From an uncultured Sulfurovum sp. (GTDB lineage Bacteria; Campylobacterota; Campylobacteria; Campylobacterales; Sulfurovaceae): a DNA stretch of 24,552 nt. The position numbers and the translations under genes are program-made. The stretch covers positions 1-24,552 of the forward strand of contig CACVAU010000053.1 in the NCBI GenBank assembly GCA_902727915.1. The letters are read 5' to 3'. Shown here in pieces: positions 15,618-24,372 of the stretch. Under the pieces are notes generated by a model. That model saw only the letters and a program-made list of their open reading frames with translations, was not told where the DNA came from and ran no database searches. Position 1 is the first letter of the stretch; each line of letters begins with the position of its first letter.

Positions 15618-15640
15618 TCAAAGAACTTCCTTGGTATAAT
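15612..15640 (+). promoter_or_regulatory. Extended -10 promoter of the methyltransferase gene
   Basis: TTGGTATAAT (15631-15640) contains TGn plus a perfect TATAAT. Its -35 position (15612-15617, GGTCAA) is not consensus and coincides with the -35 hexamer of the opposing promoter, so the two polymerase sites overlap. Expected start near 15647, giving a leader of only about 20 nt before the TTG at 15667. Confidence 0.55.
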
Positions 15641-15666
15641 TTTTGAAATTATAGAATGGATCAGAA

Positions 15667-16926
15667 TTGGTAATATTAGATTTATTTTCAGGTGCAGGTG
15701 GTCTTTCAGAAGGCTTTTTTAGAGAAGGTGCTACTTTTGTTGGTCATGTAGAAGCTGATACTTATGCTTGTGATACTTTACGAACAAGAAGTGCTTATTG
15801 GAATTTAAAAAATAATAATAAATTAAATATTTATCATAACTACCTTTTGAAAAAAATTACCCGTGATGAATTATGGGATAAAGCGAATATTACAAATTCG
15901 AATGAAGTTATAAATTCTACAATTTCAGATGAAACATTCAATAGTATTACTCAAAAAATAAAAAATAATTTAAAAACTAAAAAACTAAAAAAGATTGATA
16001 TTATTATTGGAGGTCCTCCTTGTCAAGCCTACTCTATTGTAGGCAGGGCAAGAATGAAAGAATCTGTATCCTGTGACCCACGTAATCTTTTGTATCAATA
16101 TTATGTTCAATTTCTTAAAGAGTTTCAACCTAAAAGATTTGTGTTTGAAAATGTACCAGGACTAAAAACAGCTGGTGGGGGTCAATATTTTCAAGATTTA
16201 AAAAAAGCTCTTGATAAGGTAGGTTACCATATTGAACTTGATGAACTTATCGCTTCTGATTATGGTGTTTTACAAAATAGAAAACGAATTATTATAATTG
16301 GATGGAGAAAGGATAAACGACGAAAAAACTATACTTATCCTGCATTTGAAAAAATAGAGAATAGATATCTTGTTAAAGATGTATTAAATGATTTACCACG
16401 AACAAAACCTAAAAATATGATTGAAGGAAAAGGGAAGTATATAGATAAACCTAACAAGTATCTAAAAATATCAAAAGTTAGAGAAGATGATTTTGATATT
16501 TTAACTCAACATGAGACAAGAATGCATAATAAGAGAGATTTAGAAATATATAAAGAAGCAATAACAGCTTGGAATAGAGAAAAAAAACGACTTTGTTATG
16601 CAGAACTAGCAAAAAGAAGACCTGAGTTGATTACACATAATAATACCCACTCTTTCACTAATCGATTTAATGTTGTCAAAGCTAATGAGCCTGCTTCACA
16701 TACTATCTTAGCTCATATAGCAATGGATGGTCACTACTATATCCACCCAGATATTACACAACTCCGTTCACTCTCAGTTCGTGAAGCTGCAAGGTTACAG
16801 TCCTTTCCTGACGATTTCTATTTTGAAGGTCCAAGAACTTCACAGTTTAGACAAATTGGTAATGCTGTTCCTCCTAAAATGGCTGAACAGATTGCAAAAG
16901 GGATAAAAGAAATTCTCAAAAAATAG
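15667..16926 (+). CDS. DNA (cytosine-5-)-methyltransferase
   Basis: A 419-residue C5 cytosine methylase. All core motifs are present in order: I DLFSGAGG (5-12, S-adenosylmethionine binding), IV GGPPCQAYS (115-123, nucleophile C119), VI ENVPGL (161-166), VIII QNRKRI (203-208), IX REAARLQSFPDDF (372-384) and X QIGNAVPP (396-403). The target-recognition region lies about 230-355 and the site cannot be read from it. Residues 45-108 form an AT-rich, Lys/Asn-rich insert between motifs I and IV. The start is TTG, as the nearest upstream ATG runs into a stop. Likely role: methylating host DNA to protect it from the restriction genes facing it. It ends 2 bp before the stop codon of the AIPR gene. Confidence 0.95.
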   Translation: MVILDLFSGAGGLSEGFFREGATFVGHVEADTYACDTLRTRSAYWNLKNNNKLNIYHNYLLKKITRDELWDKANITNSNEVINSTISDETFNSITQKIKNNLKTKKLKKIDIIIGGPPCQAYSIVGRARMKESVSCDPRNLLYQYYVQFLKEFQPKRFVFENVPGLKTAGGGQYFQDLKKALDKVGYHIELDELIASDYGVLQNRKRIIIIGWRKDKRRKNYTYPAFEKIENRYLVKDVLNDLPRTKPKNMIEGKGKYIDKPNKYLKISKVREDDFDILTQHETRMHNKRDLEIYKEAITAWNREKKRLCYAELAKRRPELITHNNTHSFTNRFNVVKANEPASHTILAHIAMDGHYYIHPDITQLRSLSVREAARLQSFPDDFYFEGPRTSQFRQIGNAVPPKMAEQIAKGIKEILKK

Positions 16927-16928
16927 TT

Positions 16929-18986
16929 TTACCAAACACTCTTCATCCCTTCATCTTCCAAATACAAAATAATCTCTATAATCTTTTTAGACTGTTTATC
17001 AGAAGGGTACTTTCTTGATGGGATTAAACTTAATAGTTGAATTTGAGATGAGTCAAGTAGTTTTTTTTCACTACCCCATCTTATAATATCTTGCCAAGTA
17101 TCAAAAGAGAGCTTATACATCTTTTTCAACAACTCCATAGAGTTATCTATCTTCTGCTCTTTTTTTGCTTCTTGCTCTTCATACTTTACTTTTTCTTTTG
17201 AAACTAAAGAGTCTAAGAATTCATTAGTTAATTTCAACTTATTGGTACTGATTAAAATATCTTGTAGTTTTATCCAACAGGTATCTTTTTTACACCATTC
17301 TGAAACATTTGTAAACTTTTCTGGGGTATTGGTAATATAGTTATTTATATATCTACTAATACTCTTTAGTTCTGATATAAAAATCGTGTTTATCTCTTGT
17401 TGCTTCCAAATACTTGAAAAGTCTATACTCTTTTTTTCTTGCTTAATTAAAAAAGAAACTGTAGAGAGTGTATAAGCAACAATATTGGCTTTATAACCAC
17501 CATACCAAGACTCTTTAAATACTATCCTATCACAAGTTTTAAATATAATAATTTTAGCAATAGAGTGCTGATAATATAAGTCATTAAACTCTTTATCATT
17601 TTTATTCCATAAAGGGACAATTAACTTGCCAAACTCTATAAAGTTCTTTTGAGCTCCTCGTGAAACAATATGGGGTTTTTCCTCCCAAACCATTAGAAAC
17701 TTCGCTAAATCTGTTTTAGAAAACTTTTGTGCATTTGGATGAATCTCTTTAAACTCTTTTTTCTTAGTTGGCGTCAATTTTGATTGAAGTTCTAAGTACT
17801 GACCTCTTGCTCTTTCATAGAACCATTTTGTCTTTTTAAGTTCTCCATCTTTTACAGGAGTCCAAATTCTTCGAGACTTCTCTTCCATTCGGATATGATA
17901 CATATCGTTTGAAAAGAAATCTGCTTCACTAACTTTATTTTGAGTATTAGAAAATCGTGATATATTAGGCACAACATCATTAATCTTATCATCATGAATA
18001 ATCGTCAACTTCATTTGAACAAAAATATTGTTTAATGGTGTTTTATCACTTTTTCGTGTATTAAAGAGTGCAGCTGTTGTTTGACCACCATTTACGATTT
18101 GAAAGTTTTTTAATCTCTTAATTTTATTACTGTCATCTAACTCAATATCTTCAGCTGTTGCTGTAATTCCATTATTGTAGGCAAAAAACATATTAGGGTT
18201 TTCATTAATTGTTTTACGTATACCTTTATTAACATTTCCTCTGAGTTGCAAGAAACTTCTTACATTTGACTCTAAAAGTCTTGCTCCATACTTCTCATAT
18301 AAATCAGCCAAGATATCACCGTTAAGTACACAAAGATAGGAGTGATAAGGAGAAGTTAAAATATGGGCAGGGAGAGCAGGTATTGTGGTATTAAACTCAT
18401 CTTGAAAATCAATTAGTAATGTCTCTTTTTTAGTTTTGGAACTCTCAATTTCATAAAACCTCTTCATATCCCAAACCGAAGAATTTACTTCATATTCTTT
18501 TATCTTAAAAGAAGGAAGTTTTTTTACTCTACTACTTAAAACCTTATTACTCACAAGTACTATATTTATAGATTTATATCTAAGTTGACTTTTATATAAA
18601 AAGTAAGCTATTTCATACCCAGGAGAAGTCTCTTCTAATTCAGAGTATAGTTTTTGATACACTGATTGATTAATAAACTTAGTTACTCTTCGTATACTAG
18701 TCTCAATGTCAGTCTGTGTCAATGTTTTTAAAATATAATCATCATTAAAATCACAAATAAAAATAGTCAAAATTTCTCTATCTTCAATATAGTAATAGCC
18801 ATCAACTTTCATACCCAAGCTTTTATGTCGAAAAGGCAGATGATAATAATCTTCGACTACACCCTCTTCTATTATATACTCCATAGATTTTGTAAAAAAT
18901 TGATTCTCTTTAAAGTCTTCCCCTATATCTGAAGCGACATATATCTCTTGCATAAAATCATTATAAAATTCTTCATACTCACTCAT
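16929..18986 (-). CDS. AIPR family protein (abortive-infection phage resistance type)
   Basis: A 685-residue cytoplasmic protein. The central region carries the AIPR blocks RSFLQLRG (243-250), FFAYNNGI (267-274) and QIVNGGQTT (296-304). The family takes its name from lactococcal abortive-infection proteins and is repeatedly found beside methylases, Z1 proteins and GHKL ATPases. Its biochemical activity is not established, to my knowledge. Residues 1-200 and 480-685 are unassigned, with a charged helical stretch near 610-640. GGAG stands 6 nt before the ATG. The gene overlaps the PD-(D/E)XK gene by 8 bp and is the last of the four-gene operon. No terminator fits in the 2 bp before the convergent methylase, so the two transcripts must overlap. 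Confidence 0.92.
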   Translation of the reverse strand: MSEYEEFYNDFMQEIYVASDIGEDFKENQFFTKSMEYIIEEGVVEDYYHLPFRHKSLGMKVDGYYYIEDREILTIFICDFNDDYILKTLTQTDIETSIRRVTKFINQSVYQKLYSELEETSPGYEIAYFLYKSQLRYKSINIVLVSNKVLSSRVKKLPSFKIKEYEVNSSVWDMKRFYEIESSKTKKETLLIDFQDEFNTTIPALPAHILTSPYHSYLCVLNGDILADLYEKYGARLLESNVRSFLQLRGNVNKGIRKTINENPNMFFAYNNGITATAEDIELDDSNKIKRLKNFQIVNGGQTTAALFNTRKSDKTPLNNIFVQMKLTIIHDDKINDVVPNISRFSNTQNKVSEADFFSNDMYHIRMEEKSRRIWTPVKDGELKKTKWFYERARGQYLELQSKLTPTKKKEFKEIHPNAQKFSKTDLAKFLMVWEEKPHIVSRGAQKNFIEFGKLIVPLWNKNDKEFNDLYYQHSIAKIIIFKTCDRIVFKESWYGGYKANIVAYTLSTVSFLIKQEKKSIDFSSIWKQQEINTIFISELKSISRYINNYITNTPEKFTNVSEWCKKDTCWIKLQDILISTNKLKLTNEFLDSLVSKEKVKYEEQEAKKEQKIDNSMELLKKMYKLSFDTWQDIIRWGSEKKLLDSSQIQLLSLIPSRKYPSDKQSKKIIEIILYLEDEGMKSVW

Positions 18987-19944
18987 TTTCTACTCCGTAT
19001 CTTAAAAAGTCTTCTTTAACTAAGAACTCTTTACACGCATCTAAATTAACTCTATAAGTAAGATTTTCTATACTTTGAGGTATTTTAGAGATACGAGGAA
19101 AACCGTCAATCACTTCATAGAATTCATCTATAGAAATTTTAAAGTACAATTCTTCATATTCACTAAGCTCTAAAAATCCATAAAGTAATAAAAGATGATT
19201 AAACTTATCAAGATTCTCTAATCCAATTAAATCTCTTATCTCTTTAATTAAATCATAAATGTTAAATGAGCTTTTATCTTTCTTCGTTGCATCAGTAAGT
19301 GTTAATACAAACAAATAAAGTTCATCTAATGTAGTAAATAACTGCTCAAAAGAAGAGATAGTAATAGCATTCATAGAAGCTTTTGTTTTGACTTCTATTG
19401 CCATATTGTTTAATTCAAAATCTTGTACAGATTGAAGAGGAGCTTTCCAAAAGCTTAACGCTTCATCTACTTCAAAGTTCTTTAAAAGATATTTATGTAG
19501 AAAAAAGAGTTCACCAATTAACCCTTTTAATTGTTTTTTATCTATTAAATTTCGACTATTTTTTAAAAAATACTGCCATTTTTCTAAACGCTTCAACAAT
19601 ACATCTATTGCTATATTTTCATCATTAATACCTTTAGTCGAAGCTAATAAATCCATACAAAGCGTATAAAAAATATCTTTATCCTCTTTTGAGGTTAATG
19701 TCAAAATAAGTTGATAAGTTTTCCCCACTTTTCCTATAGTTATCTTTATACCATTAAGTTTTGGAACTTTTTCACTGTTTTTAACATCTAATGTTGTATG
19801 CAAAATAAACAGTAAATTAGTACTTGAATCTCTACCCCAATAGAATTCTAATGGGCTTTCCTTATCTGCTAAAAGTACATTCAAATTCAACTCAGCACTA
19901 GGTACTTGTATTTTATTCCAAGGATTAATCTTCATCTTCATCAT
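18979..19944 (-). CDS. PD-(D/E)XK motif protein, putative restriction nuclease
   Basis: A 321-residue protein of the PD-(D/E)XK (DUF4420) type that accompanies Z1 and AIPR genes. The helix GLIGEL (141-146, E145) precedes the metal-binding core D175 in QDFEL and E184-V-K186 in MAIEVKT, the expected D...ExK arrangement for a magnesium-dependent DNA nuclease. The N-terminal 130 residues are a beta-rich region without an assigned function. The frame opens with three close ATGs (19944, 19941, 19935). GAGG is best spaced for the third, so the true start may be three codons later. It overlaps Z1 upstream by up to 20 bp and AIPR downstream by 8 bp. It is likely the cutting subunit. Confidence 0.88.
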   Translation of the reverse strand: MMKMKINPWNKIQVPSAELNLNVLLADKESPLEFYWGRDSSTNLLFILHTTLDVKNSEKVPKLNGIKITIGKVGKTYQLILTLTSKEDKDIFYTLCMDLLASTKGINDENIAIDVLLKRLEKWQYFLKNSRNLIDKKQLKGLIGELFFLHKYLLKNFEVDEALSFWKAPLQSVQDFELNNMAIEVKTKASMNAITISSFEQLFTTLDELYLFVLTLTDATKKDKSSFNIYDLIKEIRDLIGLENLDKFNHLLLLYGFLELSEYEELYFKISIDEFYEVIDGFPRISKIPQSIENLTYRVNLDACKEFLVKEDFLRYGVENE

Positions 19945-22585
19945 CCTCTTCTATAAAGTTATTATCTAGCCAAGTTTTATTTACTTTATAAGTAATAGCA
20001 CTTACTCTCCGTTTTCTTCTATCTGTATGACCAGGAAAACTAATACCATAAGCAACCACAGATGATAAGGATTCAGGAAAGACTCCTTCTTTATTTTTAT
20101 CTTGTAGTTTGAGTATATGTAAAATCAATAAAGGTTTTTCTCTTAACTTTCGATAGTCTACACCACTTGCCTTTTTACCACCTAACTCTTTTTTAAGTTT
20201 CTCTAGTTTAACTGATGACAAACCTATTTTTTCATCACTTATACTACCTACTCTTGATTTATTACCACTAATTTGTAGAGTTGAATTTGATATAAAAGAA
20301 GACCTCATTTCATGATAGATAGAAATATCATCTGTAACCTTTGTAACCCCACTATCTTTTTTAGAATTCGTAACAACAGCGACATCAAAACTCTGTATAT
20401 TTTGTTCAAGTAAATACTTTTCTATAGTCCCACCATCAGTTTTAATATTTAAAGGATGATTTTTATACGCTTTTATAAAATCTAAAACAACCGATACATC
20501 TATATCTCTCCAAAGAAAATTTTTCTTTTCAGAACTGTCAAGTTTTAAAGAAGCAAGAGAATTTATAAGTGTTTTTAAACTTCTCATATTTAAACTAATA
20601 TGTTGAGGATTATTACTAATCTTTCGAGTCTCTATTAACTCTCCATAATAATTAATAGAAACAATAGCATCAGAGGAGTGGTACATTTTATTTCTAGCCG
20701 TAATAATCAATGACTCATCATGGTTTTTTACTTTCAAACCATATTCACGAGGTGTTAAATCATGATCATTCATAACTTTAAATTCCTCTTTTAGCTCTTC
20801 GGTAGCTTCTGATATATGCCTATACCAACCAATAGCCTCTTCTCTCATATAAATTCTACATAAGTCTTCATATCCTGCTCTATAACCAAACCAGCGTCCC
20901 ATTTGTAATAAAGTATCATACATCTGTGAATTTCGTAAGAAATAACTAACGGTAAGTCCTTCAATTGTAAATCCACGAGATAAACTATATCCTCCAATAG
21001 TTATTGCATTTAAACCTACATCTTTATAGTTGTCATAATTTAGCTTCTCTTCTTTTGTCTTTTTACTGTTAACTAGAAAAACTTTTATTAAATCTTTGTT
21101 TTCATTAATTTTATCTAGGACATCTTCAAAAGAAACTTCTATATTTGAGAACTCTTTTACCCAAGAATTATATAAAGATTTCATCTTATCATTTTTAATC
21201 ATCTCTTCTAAAGATTTATGATAATTATACTGAATATATTGTTTTATTAATTGTAAATACTCATTGATTAACTCTTTTACTTGCTCTTGAATTACAACTC
21301 GAAAAGATACATTAACCAACATAGAAGAGTGTAGGTTTTTATTTTTTCTTATTTTTCTAGTTCCTATAGTTAATAAATAAACATTGACTGCTTCATACAA
21401 ACTTTCAGGTAAGCAATCAACTCTATCTTCTGCTTTTAACTTAACATCTAAACAGACCTCATTATCTGTGATTGTTCGTAATATATTATTATCACTATTA
21501 AATATTTTTTCAGCTCCAATATAATTACTTGGACTTTCCAGCGAAACGATAAAGTCTTCAGGAAACAGATCATCTCCATGTTCATCTGTTTTACTCTCAG
21601 GATTAATAAATATATTAGCAAATGGGGTTGCTGTATAGCCTACATAACTTCGTTTTTTAAACATTTTTAGTATTTGTCTAATTTGCCGATTAATAGTAGT
21701 TACTTCATCAGGATTCTTCTTTGTATTAATTGATGCATTATCTGCTTCATCATCAATAACTAGCAAAGGATATGTTGAGTATGACTTCTTAGTATTATTT
21801 GTCCCCAACCAGTCCAACAAGTTTTTTAAAGTATGCATATTCTTTTTAATTACTAAAATAACTGGAACATTAGAATCTTTAGGGTTAAAATTCAATGATG
21901 TAGCAATATCTTTATTAAAATCATACTCCGTACTTGTAAAAGAAAAAGGTCTAAACTCATTATTATATTTACTAACTCCTAACTCTTTTTTTTCTACAGT
22001 ATCAAACCCAATAAATCCACTATTCACTCTTGCTTGTGTTTGGGTTCTTAAATTATTATGTATACCTGCAATTAAAATAATAAGCTTATATCCTACGTCA
22101 GCTGCCCGATTAATCAAAGCTAAATAATTTGCTGTTTTACCTGATTGAACATTACCCATTACCAGACCTTTTTTAATACTCTCATTTTCTGTATGAGGAT
22201 TAGTCATAAAATCTAATGTTTCATCAGTCGTCTTAAATATTTTATCAACAACCTGACGAGAGAACCCCTCATCAACTGTTAAATAATTTCTATATCTATC
22301 AGAATAATACGTAGAAGGATTTTCCACTGTATGTAACCATGGTTCTTTCTCTTTAGACATAATTGTAGAAGCACGAGGAATACTAATTGTCTCTTCTGAA
22401 TGAATATCTTTACTTAATAATTCAATATCTTCTTTAGATAATTGACACCCCAACATCTCTAATTCTTTAGCTTTGACCCTTAATAACTTTTCAACAAAGT
22501 TAATTTCAGGAATAAACCCTTCTTCTTTTTGATCTAAAAAACTTTTTACCAGTTTTCTTGCTTTAGCTAAACACTCCATACTCAT
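19925..22585 (-). CDS. Z1 domain protein, superfamily-II helicase-like ATPase
   Basis: An 886-residue ATPase. Motif I (Walker A) is GNVQSGKT (144-151), Walker B is VIDDEAD (276-282) and a motif III-like GYTATP lies at 316-321. Then come GGYSLSRG (531-538) and QMGRWFGYR (561-569), matching motifs V and VI with the arginine finger, inside the Z1 domain. Residues 330-520 form an inserted or linker region. The expected role is an ATP-driven motor on DNA that loads or guides the nuclease. The N-terminal 100 residues are unassigned, and the C-terminus is acidic (EEDDEDED). GGGGAG stands 6 nt before the ATG, whose first base is shared with the stop codon of the upstream ATPase gene (TAATG). Confidence 0.93.
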   Translation of the reverse strand: MSMECLAKARKLVKSFLDQKEEGFIPEINFVEKLLRVKAKELEMLGCQLSKEDIELLSKDIHSEETISIPRASTIMSKEKEPWLHTVENPSTYYSDRYRNYLTVDEGFSRQVVDKIFKTTDETLDFMTNPHTENESIKKGLVMGNVQSGKTANYLALINRAADVGYKLIILIAGIHNNLRTQTQARVNSGFIGFDTVEKKELGVSKYNNEFRPFSFTSTEYDFNKDIATSLNFNPKDSNVPVILVIKKNMHTLKNLLDWLGTNNTKKSYSTYPLLVIDDEADNASINTKKNPDEVTTINRQIRQILKMFKKRSYVGYTATPFANIFINPESKTDEHGDDLFPEDFIVSLESPSNYIGAEKIFNSDNNILRTITDNEVCLDVKLKAEDRVDCLPESLYEAVNVYLLTIGTRKIRKNKNLHSSMLVNVSFRVVIQEQVKELINEYLQLIKQYIQYNYHKSLEEMIKNDKMKSLYNSWVKEFSNIEVSFEDVLDKINENKDLIKVFLVNSKKTKEEKLNYDNYKDVGLNAITIGGYSLSRGFTIEGLTVSYFLRNSQMYDTLLQMGRWFGYRAGYEDLCRIYMREEAIGWYRHISEATEELKEEFKVMNDHDLTPREYGLKVKNHDESLIITARNKMYHSSDAIVSINYYGELIETRKISNNPQHISLNMRSLKTLINSLASLKLDSSEKKNFLWRDIDVSVVLDFIKAYKNHPLNIKTDGGTIEKYLLEQNIQSFDVAVVTNSKKDSGVTKVTDDISIYHEMRSSFISNSTLQISGNKSRVGSISDEKIGLSSVKLEKLKKELGGKKASGVDYRKLREKPLLILHILKLQDKNKEGVFPESLSSVVAYGISFPGHTDRRKRRVSAITYKVNKTWLDNNFIEEDDEDED

Positions 22586-24045
22586 TATAAACTCCCCTTA
22601 TTATTTAAAAACTCTTCCCAACTATTTTTATATACAGAAAATGGTTCAGTTGATTTAAAATAGTTAATAAACTCATTATCTGTCATAAACTCTCTTTCTT
22701 TTAAAACTTTATATTTTGCCATCTCTTCCAATTCAATATTAGGAATATCTAACTTATTAATTGATTGAGGATTATTATTTCCTATATCAGCATACAAGGT
22801 ATCTTTTGGAAAGAAGTTTGAAATTAGTTTTAAAATTTTTTCAAATTCATATTCTTCTTCTTTATTTAATTTTTTACTAAAACTTTCAATTATAGGATGC
22901 TCTTTATTGATAGAATATGTTATCTCTCCTCTAGCACTTGTTCGCTCCCAAAAAGCAATACTATTATCTGATGCTCTACGACTTCGTCCCTTATAAACTC
23001 GAGTTGAACTTCCTATAATTTTCTCTATTATTTTTTTTAATCTCTGTCTGATTATTAAAGGTGGAGAAGCCTTAGATTTTTTTACATCTATCTTCCATAA
23101 ATCATCTAAACTGTTTGGTAAATCTATCTGTATTCTTGCAAGTTTATACATTTCTGATTGGGAAATCAATCTAAACCAAGTACCTGAAATAAGTAACCTT
23201 TTATTTCTGTAAACGTAAAAACCTTGATTTTTAAGATAACCTCCACTACCTGCATAATACTCATAATCTTGAGCTGATACTTTGCTGTAATGAGGAAGAA
23301 TATAGGGAGTAATTTTTATTTTCTCATCATTAACAGTAATAGTCTCTTCAGTTAACTCTTGAGTTGCTCTATGATGAGAGAAAAAAGGATCAAAAGCTTT
23401 TAATTGTTCTCCATTAATAAAAATATTAATTTTATCTTTCCCTTTCAAATAACGATGAAAAACTAGTTCTAAATGTTTTTGTAAGTTCTCTATTTTTTCA
23501 TAAACAACATCTTCATTAGCATCAGAGACACTATTATCTACAATCCTATCAGTCTCCTCCCATAAAATTAATGTTCCATTTGTCTTTAGCTCATCAACTT
23601 TATATAAAACAGATATTTCATCATTCTCTAAAATTTGCAATGACCAATCTTCTTCTTTAGCCACATAATCTAAATCCCAAACAGTAGCTACTTTTTGATT
23701 GTTTTGAGAAGAGACCACTGTCAATTTTCTACATTGAGAGAATGAAGCAGTTTTTAAACCAAGCCCAAAGCGACCTAAATCATTTGCATCTCGGCTATCC
23801 AATGGATTCTTTGTTCCAGGTCTCATAGCTTCAATCAGCTCTTCTTCTCTCATGCCTATACCATCATCAAGAATAGCCAAAGAGAGTTTTTTATTATTAA
23901 AATCAAAATAAATATAAATATTTTTAGCATTCGCAGTAATAGCATTATCAATAATATCAGCTACAGCACTCTCAAAGGAATAACCTATATCCCTAAGAGA
24001 TTCAATCAGAGAAGAAGCTTTTGGTAATAATTGTACAGAGGTCAC
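22585..24045 (-). CDS. GHKL ATPase of MutL/MORC type, restriction-system subunit
   Basis: A 486-residue ATP-binding protein starting at GTG (24045), with AAAGGG about 7 nt upstream. The GHKL fold is marked by the N box ADIIDNAITA (29-38, N34 for magnesium, D30 at the usual catalytic Glu position), the G1 box LDDGIGM (59-65) and the G2 box GRFGLGLKTAS (91-101). Residues 110-330 fit the transducer domain that follows in MutL and Hsp90. The C-terminal 150 residues are unassigned. Such ATPases dimerise on ATP and could act as a DNA clamp or switch. It is the first gene of a four-gene operon with Z1, nuclease and AIPR. A TATACT hexamer at 24088-24083 is the probable -10. Confidence 0.93.
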   Translation of the reverse strand: MTSVQLLPKASSLIESLRDIGYSFESAVADIIDNAITANAKNIYIYFDFNNKKLSLAILDDGIGMREEELIEAMRPGTKNPLDSRDANDLGRFGLGLKTASFSQCRKLTVVSSQNNQKVATVWDLDYVAKEEDWSLQILENDEISVLYKVDELKTNGTLILWEETDRIVDNSVSDANEDVVYEKIENLQKHLELVFHRYLKGKDKINIFINGEQLKAFDPFFSHHRATQELTEETITVNDEKIKITPYILPHYSKVSAQDYEYYAGSGGYLKNQGFYVYRNKRLLISGTWFRLISQSEMYKLARIQIDLPNSLDDLWKIDVKKSKASPPLIIRQRLKKIIEKIIGSSTRVYKGRSRRASDNSIAFWERTSARGEITYSINKEHPIIESFSKKLNKEEEYEFEKILKLISNFFPKDTLYADIGNNNPQSINKLDIPNIELEEMAKYKVLKEREFMTDNEFINYFKSTEPFSVYKNSWEEFLNNKGSL

Positions 24046-24372
24046 AAATAAACCCTTTAAAGAAAATATAATTTTTTCCTATAGTATAAATAGAATTAAG
24101 TTAACTGATGTTTATAAAAAACCTCAAAAGCATTAAAAATCAGTACTTTCAACAATTAATTTACCCTATAACTTTATTTAAAATATTTATTCATAATAAG
24201 AAACACATTCATCAATAAACAGCTAAATAAAACACTTATCCTAAATTTTACATTTAATATTAAAGAAAACAATTACATAAAAACACAAACTGTTTTAAAT
24301 CCCATTTTTATTAAATTTAAATATAATATATAAATTAATTATTTTATTTAATATTATAAAAAGGATAAGAGA
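24046..24372. other. AT-rich divergent intergenic region (327 bp)
   Basis: This gap between the GHKL operon (minus) and the right-edge gene (plus) is almost pure A and T in its right half. It holds a probable -10 for the operon (TATACT, 24088-24083, minus strand) and a TATAAT at 24322-24327 on the plus strand, 45 bp before the right-hand start codon. I saw no open frame, tRNA, tandem repeat or attachment site in it. Confidence 0.6.

Noticed and set aside
22585..24045. Reading the GHKL protein as a true MutL mismatch-repair protein
   Set aside because: It has the ATPase boxes but lies in an operon with Z1, PD-(D/E)XK and AIPR genes, has Asp at the usual catalytic Glu position, and shows no recognisable MutL C-terminal domain.
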